Assembly (NCBI RefSeq): GCF_943914805.1
Contig: NZ_CALUDM010000051.1
Location: forward strand, 1-24,655
Reading direction: 5' to 3'
Source of the DNA: an uncultured Acinetobacter sp.
GTDB taxonomy: Bacteria; Pseudomonadota; Gammaproteobacteria; Pseudomonadales; Moraxellaceae
DNA length: 24,655 nt
This document shows, one piece after another, positions 17,210-23,703 of the stretch. Positions within the stretch are counted from its first letter, which is position 1. Each line of letters starts with the position of its first letter. The translations under genes were made by a program, and so were the position numbers. The notes beneath the pieces are model-generated. The model searched no databases. It saw only the letters and a program-made list of their open reading frames with translations, and was not told the origin of the DNA.

Positions 17210-18514
17210 CTACCACAGCACCAATTGAGTACTTACACCCGAAGTATCTACGCCACCTAATTCTGCAAAATGGTAAAGCTGACCCAATAACTGACGTAAT
17301 GGTGGACCAGATTTAGCATGTGTATCGGTAATCACAATAAACTCAAGTACACGTGCACGTTCTGACTGTCGCTGTTTGCTCACACGGTAGCGTGGTACAT
17401 CCTGCGTCAATAACGTCACTTTGCCGCGTTTTAAATTGGCAGCCAATAAGTCTTTAGCTTCAATATTTCCATCTGTGGAATAACTGGTCAGGATATAACG
17501 AGCGTTGATGGTTTCCAATAATTTTTCATAAGCTTCTTGCGCATATTTCGATGAATTATATGGACTTGGACGTTCTTTACGCCACGCACGATCAATTCCG
17601 CTTTTAAACCCTTTAGTATCTGGTGTTGGTAAATCGACTTGATCCCAAAGCGTTAAAGAATTGAGTACATGATAATTACTACTATAAGCATGTTGATTGT
17701 ACGGTGGATCTAAATAGGCCACATCAACTTCAAAACCACTCATTTGATTGGCTAGATGCTGCGCATCCACACACCACATTTCAGCCATCGGCGTCTTTTG
17801 TTTATTATCACCGACTTCACTAAAACGGCTCGGTGTAAGCCACAACAATGATTCAATACGTTCCAAAGCAGTTTGTGTTTTACCGCCCCAGCCATGATGG
17901 AAACTTTTGAATACACCACTGGTATTACTGACAAAACTTGCTGAATACAATAATGGTGCAAGTAAGGCACTCATTTCTACATCATCAATTGCACCCTGCG
18001 CCTGCCATGTCGCAATTTGTTGACGAATGGCATCGATACGCATCCCATTACGGCGTTTAAAAAACAAACGATCACGTGCAGGATCATAAATTTCGTCATT
18101 GCGTGGGCAAAGATTATGTGTCACCCAACCTTTGACTTCTGGCAATCGATTAAGATAATCAATGGCTTTTTGATAGCCACCGAGTTCTTTAAATGCGGGC
18201 GCATCTGTACATGCAAGAATGGCATGATTCAATGCATGACTATAAGGTTCCCAGTCATTGGCAATGACGCGATAACCATTTTGACGTGCTAAACGTGAAA
18301 CTACACCACTGCCTGCAAAAAAGTCGGCAAAAATTGGCGCACGTTTACTGCCAGTATTCAATGTCCCTGTAATTTCAAGTGCTTCAAGAATCAGATGTAA
18401 CAAACGACGCTTGTTTCCCAAATAAGGAACAAGCTGATGAAAAAGATATTCATCTGTCGTACGTGCAGCATGACGACGCTTGTGATAAACCGATGATGGT
18501 AACTCTGAATTCAT
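17210..18514 (-). CDS. aamA: Orphan N6-adenine DNA methyltransferase, D12 class
   Basis: S-adenosylmethionine-dependent DNA methyltransferase of the Dam-like D12 class, 434 residues. The N-terminal motif YLGNKRRL (about 31-38) and SAM-binding FADFFAGSGVVSRLA (about 63-77) come first. The catalytic motif DPPY lies in VAYLDPPYNQHAYSSNYHV near residue 270, followed by a TSYSTDG segment. No restriction endonuclease gene is adjacent. From memory, a protein in this chromosomal position in A. baumannii ATCC 17978 (A1S_0222, AamA) was shown to methylate adenine in GAATTC; I transfer symbol and specificity by synteny only. The start ATG overlaps the ribD stop (ATGA), so the gene sits inside the riboflavin operon. 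A GAATTC at 18507-18512 spans its own start codon. Confidence 0.85.
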   Translation of the reverse strand: MNSELPSSVYHKRRHAARTTDEYLFHQLVPYLGNKRRLLHLILEALEITGTLNTGSKRAPIFADFFAGSGVVSRLARQNGYRVIANDWEPYSHALNHAILACTDAPAFKELGGYQKAIDYLNRLPEVKGWVTHNLCPRNDEIYDPARDRLFFKRRNGMRIDAIRQQIATWQAQGAIDDVEMSALLAPLLYSASFVSNTSGVFKSFHHGWGGKTQTALERIESLLWLTPSRFSEVGDNKQKTPMAEMWCVDAQHLANQMSGFEVDVAYLDPPYNQHAYSSNYHVLNSLTLWDQVDLPTPDTKGFKSGIDRAWRKERPSPYNSSKYAQEAYEKLLETINARYILTSYSTDGNIEAKDLLAANLKRGKVTLLTQDVPRYRVSKQRQSERARVLEFIVITDTHAKSGPPLRQLLGQLYHFAELGGVDTSGVSTQLVLW

Positions 18515-19620
18515 ACTGACTCTTGTGAAGGGATGAGTCTTAAGCGAATATCATCCCCCATTTGGATGACGTCTATAAGCTTAAAACGAAGTTGTTGTGC
18601 CATAGATTCAAATTCTGCATTGAACATGGCACGTGCTGATTGTCCTAAAAAAGTCGGTGCAACATAGCTAATCATTTCATCAACCAATCGTTCCTGCAAA
18701 AATGCAGTCGATAAAGTTGCACCAGCTTCAACCAACACATCATAAATTTGCAAATCTTTTAAAGTCGCAAGTAAATCTTTTAAAGATTGAACAGGTAATT
18801 GTACCACGCCTAAATCTGCAAGTTCCTGACGAAATGGCCCCATGACCATCACTGTTTCGGGTTGCTGTAACATTTGTGCTGTTAAAGGCAAACGCCCCTG
18901 ACGATCTAAAACAATACGCTTTGGCTGCACAATATCGTCAATATTAATATTGGATAATGTACGTACATTCAATTGCGGATCATCAGCCAAAACCGTCTCA
19001 ATACCCGTAATCACAGCACCTGAAATTGCTCGCCAATGTTGCACATCTTGTCGTGCTTCAGTACCTGTGATCCATTTAGATTCGCCTGAAGCCATTGCTG
19101 TACGACCATCTAAACTCGATGCAACTTTGAAGCGAACATAAGGCATACCCGTTGCCATGGCTTTTAAAAAACCTTTATTTTGCCCTTCGGCTTCAGTTGT
19201 ACAGACATCTGTAACCACTTCAATGCCAGCATCTTGCAATATTTGTATGCCTTTTCCTGAAACCAAAGGATTGGGGTCTGCGCAAGCAATAACAACTTTT
19301 GCCACGCCAGCTTCCACCAATCCCTTTGCACACGGTGGTGTGCGACCATAATGTGCACAAGGTTCTAGAGTAACATAAGCAGTTGCACCTCGAGCTTGTT
19401 CCCCAGATTCACGCATAGCAAAGACTTCTGCATGTGAACCGCCGACTGGAGCTGTTGCTCCACGTCCAACAATCACACCATCTTTCACAATCACGCAACC
19501 CACTGCAGGATTAGGACGGGTACGATAAATCGCTTTCTCAGCCTCAGCAATTGCTTGACGCATCCAAAACTGATCCGAATCAGACCCGACATGCTTCGCA
19601 TTTTGGCTTAACTCAGACAT
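18511..19620 (-). CDS. ribD: Bifunctional riboflavin deaminase-reductase
   Basis: Carries out the second and third steps of riboflavin synthesis: deamination of the pyrimidinone and NADPH-dependent reduction of its ribosyl side chain. The 369 residues have an N-terminal cytidine-deaminase-like domain with zinc ligands His63 (HAE, catalytic Glu65), Cys88 (EPCAH) and Cys97 (TPPC). The C-terminal reductase domain starts near residue 160 with RFKVASSLDGRTA and contains SKWITG. AGGA lies 7 nt before the ATG. It sits 33 bp after nrdR, and its stop overlaps the methylase start by 4 bp. Confidence 0.95.
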   Translation of the reverse strand: MSELSQNAKHVGSDSDQFWMRQAIAEAEKAIYRTRPNPAVGCVIVKDGVIVGRGATAPVGGSHAEVFAMRESGEQARGATAYVTLEPCAHYGRTPPCAKGLVEAGVAKVVIACADPNPLVSGKGIQILQDAGIEVVTDVCTTEAEGQNKGFLKAMATGMPYVRFKVASSLDGRTAMASGESKWITGTEARQDVQHWRAISGAVITGIETVLADDPQLNVRTLSNINIDDIVQPKRIVLDRQGRLPLTAQMLQQPETVMVMGPFRQELADLGVVQLPVQSLKDLLATLKDLQIYDVLVEAGATLSTAFLQERLVDEMISYVAPTFLGQSARAMFNAEFESMAQQLRFKLIDVIQMGDDIRLRLIPSQESV

Positions 19621-19653
19621 AGCATTCCTGATAAATCATTTTTCGAGAATAAA

Positions 19654-20118
19654 TTAATGGTCTTGGTCACGGTGTTGCATTTGCTCAATTTGATGTCGGA
19701 ATGCTTCTACATCTTGGAAATCCTGATAAACCGATGCAAAACGTACATAAGCCACATGATCCAAAGCAAATAAAGCTTGCATGACAATCTCGCCAATGGT
19801 TCGTGAGCGTACATCACGCTCGCCCAAACGACGGATTTGTAACTGAATATCACTCAATACCGTTTCAATTTGTTCTTGAGTCACAGGTCTTTTTTGTAAA
19901 GCATGCATTAAGGAACGACGTAACTTTGCTTCATCAAATGGTTCATTTTTACCATCAGACTTGGTTACACGTGGCATCACCACTTCATAACTTTCAAACG
20001 TAGTGAAACGTTCACCACAATTAATACATTCACGGCGTCGACGAATCTGGCAGCCTTCCGCTGCCAAACGCGAATCGATCACTTTACTATCAGCGGCGTT
20101 GCAAAATGGACAATGCAT
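19654..20118 (-). CDS. nrdR: Transcriptional repressor NrdR
   Basis: Zinc-ribbon/ATP-cone repressor of ribonucleotide reductase genes that senses dATP/ATP. The 154 residues contain the zinc ligands Cys3, Cys6, Cys31 and Cys34, with the basic DNA-binding stretch RRRREC between them. The ATP-cone (about 49-139) begins at VTKSDGKNEPFDEAKLRRSL. It is the first gene of the nrdR-ribD-methylase-ribE cluster, a common placement. I see no paired NrdR boxes near its start, so autoregulation is not indicated. No clear Shine-Dalgarno sequence precedes the ATG. Confidence 0.95.
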   Translation of the reverse strand: MHCPFCNAADSKVIDSRLAAEGCQIRRRRECINCGERFTTFESYEVVMPRVTKSDGKNEPFDEAKLRRSLMHALQKRPVTQEQIETVLSDIQLQIRRLGERDVRSRTIGEIVMQALFALDHVAYVRFASVYQDFQDVEAFRHQIEQMQHRDQDH

Positions 20119-20200
20119 AGTGGTTTAATTGAACAAAATTCGTGATTTCAGCTAGTGTAGCAAAAAAACTGGTTTTTGTTGAGCATTTCGCAAGATATGG

Positions 20201-20228
20201 AAAAAAAACAGCCCAAGTGGGCTGTTTT
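20201..20228 (-). terminator. Terminator of glnK-amtB
   Basis: AAAACAGCCC (20205-20214) pairs perfectly with GGGCTGTTTT (20219-20228) around AAGT. The run of eight A residues (20201-20208) gives the U tract on the - strand. It is about 44 bp past the amtB stop. Confidence 0.9.
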
Positions 20229-20271
20229 ACACAATATATAGTTATTATTTTTAAATTATATAGTTGGCGTA

Positions 20272-21654
20272 TTATTCAATACGTTCACCATGTTGACTTA
20301 AATCTAGGCCCATACGTTCATCATCAGATTCAACGCGGATTCCAATCACAAGATCAATTACTTTTAATAGGATGAATGTAGCCACTGCTGAGTAAGCAAT
20401 TGTTGCCAATACACCTTCTACTTGTACCCACAATTGATGCATCATATCGGTTGGTGCTTTATCACCCATGATGAATTCACTCGCAAATACTGCCGTTAAG
20501 ATTGCACCAACAATACCGCCTACACCGTGTAAACCAAAAGCATCTAAAGAGTCATCTGCTTTAAGGATACGTTTAAGACCTGAAATCCCCCAGAAGCATA
20601 CAACACCACCGATTAAGCCCATGATGAGTGCGCCACCTACAGTTACGAAACCAGCTGCTGGTGTAATCACCACCAAACCAGCGACCGCACCTGATGCTGC
20701 ACCTAATACAGAACCTTTACCGCGTACGATTTTTTCAACGATTAGCCAAGCAATTGCGGCTGCCGCTGCTGCAACTTGTGTAGTTACTAGTGCATACGCT
20801 GCTGAGCCATTTGCACCCAACGCTGAACCACCGTTGAAACCAAACCAGCCAACCCACACCAAGCTTGCACCTAAAACAGTTAGCGCTAAGTTATGCGGTG
20901 CCATAGATTCTTTGCCTAGGCCCATACGCTTACCGAGTAAATAAGCCGCAACTAAACCAGCTACACCCGAGTTAATATGAACAACTGTACCGCCAGCAAA
21001 ATCAAGCGCACCATCATTCATTAACCAGCCACCACCCCATACCCAGTGAGCAATCGGTGCATATACAACAATAACCCAAGCAGTAATGAACGCAATCCAA
21101 GCACTGAATTTCATACGATCAGCGACGGAACCACTGATAATCGCAACAGTGATAATCGCAAAAGTCATTTGGAAAATAACGAATAAGATCTCAGGAATCG
21201 TACCACTTAAGGCATCTGTGGTTATCCCCGAAAGCATGACTTTATCTAAACTGCCAATAACGGCATTTCCTTCGCCAAAAGCCAGCGAATAGCCAATCAC
21301 GATCCAAACTACACTGACAATAGCTGCCGCAGAGAAACTATGCGCCATCGTGCTGAGCACATTTTTCTTACGAACCATACCACCGTAGAATAGTGCTAAA
21401 CCAGGAATGGTCATGAGTAGAACAAGTGCAGTTGAAGTTAATATCCAAGCTGTATCACCTGTATCCGCTTTTGGTTTTTCTTCTGGTGTTGCAACAGGTG
21501 CAGGTGTCGCTTCATGAACTGCAACAGACTCTGTTGCCAAAGTATCACTCGCAGCAACTGCTGCTGTAGGCTCAGTTACAGTTCCTTCTGCCCACGCAAC
21601 TGATCCACCAAGAAGTGCGCCAGACAGGCTGAGCGCTAGTAGCATTTTTTTCAT
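20272..21654 (-). CDS. amtB: Ammonium transporter
   Basis: Trimeric inner-membrane ammonium channel of the Amt/Rh family, 460 residues. A signal peptide (to about SVAWA, residue 22) is followed by a low-complexity Ala/Thr/Pro/Glu-rich segment (about 23-64), then 11 transmembrane helices. The pore twin histidines are His226 (VVHINSG) and His376 (FGLHGVGG), equivalent to E. coli His168 and His318. ISGSVADR and the FGFNGGS region are typical. The cytoplasmic tail ends with the conserved DLSQHGE region, which GlnK touches to close the channel. A strong GGGGGA ribosome site precedes the ATG. Co-transcribed with glnK 67 bp upstream. The N-terminal linker is longer than in E. coli. Confidence 0.95.
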   Translation of the reverse strand: MKKMLLALSLSGALLGGSVAWAEGTVTEPTAAVAASDTLATESVAVHEATPAPVATPEEKPKADTGDTAWILTSTALVLLMTIPGLALFYGGMVRKKNVLSTMAHSFSAAAIVSVVWIVIGYSLAFGEGNAVIGSLDKVMLSGITTDALSGTIPEILFVIFQMTFAIITVAIISGSVADRMKFSAWIAFITAWVIVVYAPIAHWVWGGGWLMNDGALDFAGGTVVHINSGVAGLVAAYLLGKRMGLGKESMAPHNLALTVLGASLVWVGWFGFNGGSALGANGSAAYALVTTQVAAAAAAIAWLIVEKIVRGKGSVLGAASGAVAGLVVITPAAGFVTVGGALIMGLIGGVVCFWGISGLKRILKADDSLDAFGLHGVGGIVGAILTAVFASEFIMGDKAPTDMMHQLWVQVEGVLATIAYSAVATFILLKVIDLVIGIRVESDDERMGLDLSQHGERIE

Positions 21655-21681
21655 TCGTATCCCCCAACCTAATTTTGTAAA

Positions 21682-21701
21682 TTATGTATCCATGTACATA
21701 A
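21682..21701 (-). other. Hairpin in the glnK-amtB spacer
   Basis: TTATGTA (21682-21688) and TACATAA (21695-21701) are perfect 7-bp inverted arms around a 6-nt spacer, in the 67-bp gap between glnK and amtB. There is no T tract, so it is not a terminator. It could be an RNA processing or stabilising stem that sets the glnK:amtB ratio, or coincidence in AT-rich DNA. Confidence 0.4.
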
Positions 21702-21721
21702 CCAGCAAACTTCGTGCCAAA

Positions 21722-22060
21722 TTAAACAGCGTCTGGACCTGTTTCACCTGTACGAATACGGATGACTTGTTCTAAATTCGTCACGAAAATTTTTCCGTCA
21801 CCAATTTTTCCAGTACTAGCAACACGTGTAATTGATTCAATCACTGAATCAACCATGTCATCACTGATCGCGATTTCGATTTTTACTTTAGGTAAGAAAT
21901 CAACAACATATTCTGCACCACGGTAAAGTTCAGTGTGGCCTTTTTGACGACCGAAACCTTTTACTTCAGTTACGGTAATCCCTTGAACGCCAATTTCAGA
22001 CAATGCTTCACGCACGTCATCTAATTTAAACGGTTTTACTATTGCAGTTACGAGCTTCAT
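21722..22060 (-). CDS. glnK: Nitrogen regulatory protein PII
   Basis: Trimeric PII signal protein, 112 residues. It senses 2-oxoglutarate, ATP/ADP and, through uridylylation, glutamine, and blocks AmtB when nitrogen is plentiful. The T-loop (about 37-55) holds Tyr51, the uridylylation site, in YRGAEYVVDF. The B-loop GKIGDGKIFV lies near residues 84-93, and the C-terminal RTGETGPDAV is typical. It is GlnK rather than GlnB because of its linkage to amtB. AAGGA precedes the ATG. Expression is probably nitrogen-regulated through the sigma-54 site at 22101-22116. Confidence 0.95.
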   Translation of the reverse strand: MKLVTAIVKPFKLDDVREALSEIGVQGITVTEVKGFGRQKGHTELYRGAEYVVDFLPKVKIEIAISDDMVDSVIESITRVASTGKIGDGKIFVTNLEQVIRIRTGETGPDAV

Positions 22061-22100
22061 ATTGTTTTCCTTCGGCTTATTTCACCAGTAAGGTTTTATG

Positions 22101-22116
22101 TTCAATTTTCATGCCA
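22101..22116 (-). promoter_or_regulatory. Probable sigma-54 promoter of glnK-amtB
   Basis: On the - strand the sequence reads TGGCATGAAAATTGAA, aligned with the consensus TGGCACG-N4-TTGCW. The -24 element is almost perfect and the spacing is exact. Deviations are T for C in the -24 block and A for C in the -12 dinucleotide. The transcript would start near 22091, about 30 nt before glnK. Sigma-54/NtrC control of glnK-amtB is the rule in gammaproteobacteria. Confidence 0.65.
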
Positions 22117-22167
22117 ATCTTCCTAGCGGTTGGGGATGCTCATCGGATTAACATGATTGCCTTTATA

Positions 22168-22188
22168 ACCTATTCTATCCATATAGGT
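22168..22188. promoter_or_regulatory. Dyad upstream of the glnK promoter
   Basis: ACCTAT (22168-22173) and ATAGGT (22183-22188) are perfect inverted arms 9 nt apart, about 85 bp upstream of the sigma-54 site. The spacing does not fit the NtrC consensus, so the binding protein is unknown. The whole 22061-22441 stretch has no gene; it holds the glnK promoter, this dyad, the folding region at 22290-22346 and the ubiK promoter. Confidence 0.3.
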
Positions 22189-22289
22189 GAAGTTTGAGCT
22201 TTAAAAAACTGAAAATTTATACATATTTTTTGCTATTCAATTGCGAGCTACAGACTATTTTTATTTTATAAATTAAAAAAATAAATACT

Positions 22290-22346
22290 AAAGCTCCATT
22301 GCTATCCAAGCTTGAAACAGCTTTGTAGCATAGCAATAGTGCTTGG
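22290..22346. other. Region with alternative RNA pairings before ubiK
   Basis: Several exact complementary pairs interlock here: ATTGCTAT (22298-22305) with ATAGCAAT (22330-22337); CCAAGC (22306-22311) with GCTTGG (22341-22346), which crosses the first as in an H-type pseudoknot; AAAGCT (22290-22295) with AGCTTT (22319-22324); and AAGCT (22308-22312) with AGCTT (22319-22323). A + strand transcript would need a promoter near 22241-22272 (TTGCGA and a TTTATA-like box, poor spacing). No terminator follows. It may be a leader, a small RNA or a DNA-level site. Confidence 0.3.
22328..22342. promoter_or_regulatory. Weak NtrC-like dyad upstream of glnK
   Basis: GCAT-N7-GTGC matches the NtrC half-site pattern GCAC-N7-GTGC at 7 of 8 positions. 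It lies about 245 bp upstream of the predicted glnK transcript start, a workable distance for an enhancer. It overlaps the folding region at 22290-22346, so the match may be accidental. Confidence 0.3.
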
Positions 22347-22401
22347 TTATCTGATTTTTATCGTTGAAGCGATGATTCCTAAAGCAAAAAAAAATGAGAA
22401 A

Positions 22402-22416
22402 TGCTACACTCACGAA
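22402..22416 (+). promoter_or_regulatory. Possible extended -10 promoter of ubiK
   Basis: TGCTACACT (22402-22410) matches an extended -10 element (TG-N-TATAAT type, with TACACT), 32-40 bp upstream of the ubiK ATG. No convincing -35 box is present, which extended -10 promoters tolerate. The first A of the transcript would lie near 22416. Confidence 0.4.
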
Positions 22417-22441
22417 AGACTATAACATTAGCGGATTTCTC

Positions 22442-22669
22442 ATGATTGAAACATTATTACAAGCAATATTAGAACAAGTCGATCAACCTAAAAAAGATTT
22501 AGAACATAATTTACGTGCATTACTCAACGAAACCGTCACAAAAATGGATATTGTGTCCAAAGATGAAATTGAACGTCAAAAAACTGCACTAAATAATGCC
22601 AATTTGCGTTTAAATGAATTACAAGCACAAGTAAAAGCACTTGAAGTATTGATTCAAAAAAATAGTTAA
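22442..22669 (+). CDS. ubiK: Ubiquinone biosynthesis accessory factor UbiK
   Basis: Small YqiC/BMFP-family protein, 75 residues, that assists the soluble ubiquinone-synthesis complex (with UbiJ). The ATG at 22442 gives MIETLLQAILEQV, matching the family start; a longer reading from 22394 is rejected because its 16 extra residues have no family counterpart. An amphipathic N-terminal helix with DLEHNLRALL is followed by the conserved turn KMDIVSKDE (about 35-43) and a C-terminal coiled coil (NLRLNELQAQVKALE). It lies 71 bp upstream of comM, the usual amtB/glnK-ubiK-comM neighbourhood of pseudomonads. Confidence 0.87.
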   Translation: MIETLLQAILEQVDQPKKDLEHNLRALLNETVTKMDIVSKDEIERQKTALNNANLRLNELQAQVKALEVLIQKNS

Positions 22670-22676
22670 TAGTTTT

Positions 22677-22693
22677 TGCACAAATTTAGTGCA
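22677..22693. promoter_or_regulatory. NtrC-like dyad between ubiK and comM
   Basis: TGCACAAATTTAGTGCA is a perfect palindrome in its arms and fits the NtrC pattern TGCAC-N7-GTGCA at all ten arm positions; the inner C/G of the strong consensus are absent. The outer T/A extend the arms to 6 bp (22676-22694). It is about 560 bp from the glnK sigma-54 promoter and about 47 bp upstream of comM. It could be a remote enhancer, an operator for comM, or chance. Confidence 0.4.
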
Positions 22694-22740
22694 ATAAGAA
22701 CAATAAAACGATTAAAAATAAAGCAAATTGGAAAATAATA

Positions 22741-23598
22741 ATGTCTTTTGCAAAAATTTATACCCGAGGTTTGCTTGGATTACATGCACCTTTAATTGAA
22801 GTTGAAGTCCATGTCAGTGCAGGGCTACCATCTTTAACTATTGTTGGCTTAGCTGAAGCCGCTGTCCGTGAAAGTAAAGACCGTGTGCGTTCAGCCATTA
22901 TTAACAGTGGTTATCAATTTCCAACCAAACGCTTAACCATCAATCTTGCACCCGCAGATTTACCCAAAGACGGTTCACGCTTAGATTTACCCATTGCCTT
23001 GGGAATATTAATCGCAACGGGACAACTGCCTGAACATGTCACAGATGATTTTGAATTTATCGGTGAATTAGCATTGGATGGTCACTTACGTCCTACAACG
23101 GGAACACTCACCATTGCAATGGCATGTCAAATGGCAAAGCATCAACTGATGTTGCCAAAAGAAAATGCCGATGAAGCAGCACAACTGCCTGATTTTCAGG
23201 TTTTTGCAGCCAGCCATCTCAAACAAGTTTGTGAACATTTTTTAAGTTCGCAGAAAATTGAAGTAGCCATTTCGCAAAAAAGCATACATTCACAACAATA
23301 TAAATTTGATTTAGCTGATGTCAAAGGACAACTACGTCCAAGACGTGCTTTGGAAATTGCAGCGGCTGGTGGACATTCAATTCTATTTAGAGGTCCACCG
23401 GGTACAGGTAAAACGCTTTTGGCCTCACGATTGCCCAGTATTTTACCTGCACTCAATGCTCAGGAAAAATTAGAAGTTGCCAGCATTTATTCTATTGCCA
23501 ATATGCAGCACCATTTTGGACAACGCCCTTTTCGAGCGCCTCATCATACAGCATCGGCAATCGCCTTGGTTGGTGGTGGCTGTCATTTACAACAATAA
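22741..23598 (+). pseudogene. comM: comM (yifB), 5' part, broken by a transposon
   Basis: Full-length ComM is an AAA+ branch-migration helicase of about 495-500 residues that aids integration of DNA taken up by natural transformation. Here native sequence runs through Gly280 (ends at 23580). The foreign end then adds CHLQQ and a stop at 23596-23598. Retained parts are the N-terminal ChlI/S5-like domain (about 1-170), Walker A GPPGTGKT (218-225) and the APHHTASAIALVGGG segment. Lost are the Walker B/LFLDEL region that should follow at once, the sensors and the C-terminal domain. No ATPase activity is expected. The 3' part should lie beyond the far end of the element, outside the window. Confidence 0.9.
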
Positions 23599-23627
23599 AC
23601 GCTAGTTTTACACAAATAAACGCTAGT
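23586..23627 (+). repeat. Two tandem 21-bp repeats, putative TnsB sites
   Basis: Copies at 23586-23606 and 23607-23627 are identical at 19 of 21 positions; both begin TTTACA or TTTACAC-like and end with AATAAACGCTAGT. They abut with no spacer and point inward. Tn7-like ends carry several sites of about 20-22 bp for the transposase TnsB. A third copy is not seen in the next 70 bp. Two abutting sites this close to the end fit such an arrangement. Confidence 0.8.
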
Positions 23628-23653
23628 CAAACATGTAAAAATCAACTATTAAT

Positions 23654-23695
23654 AACTTCTTTTAAAACTGTATTCACTTTAATTTATAAGAAGTT
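23654..23695 (+). promoter_or_regulatory. 8-bp inverted repeat over the first element gene's ribosome site
   Basis: AACTTCTT (23654-23661) and AAGAAGTT (23688-23695) are perfect 8-bp inverted arms, 26 nt apart. The right arm contains the AAGAAG ribosome site of the gene at 23704. The spacer contains AT-rich promoter-like DNA (TTTAAT at about 23678-23683). It may be an operator for autorepression, or an RNA hairpin masking the ribosome site if transcription starts further left. Confidence 0.4.
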
Positions 23696-23703
23696 TTTTG
23701 ATA

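Noticed and set aside
20468..20944. 158-codon + strand open frame inside amtB
   Set aside because: Pro/Ala/Thr-rich complement of the amtB transmembrane region, with no start signal; a shadow of the real gene.
22394..22441. Longer start for ubiK at 22394
   Set aside because: The extra 16 residues overlap the proposed promoter and have no family counterpart; ATG 22442 matches the family start.
23586..23627. Repeat pair as the start of a CRISPR array
   Set aside because: The two copies abut with no spacer and sit at a TGT terminus next to the comM break, which fits transposase-binding sites and not CRISPR.
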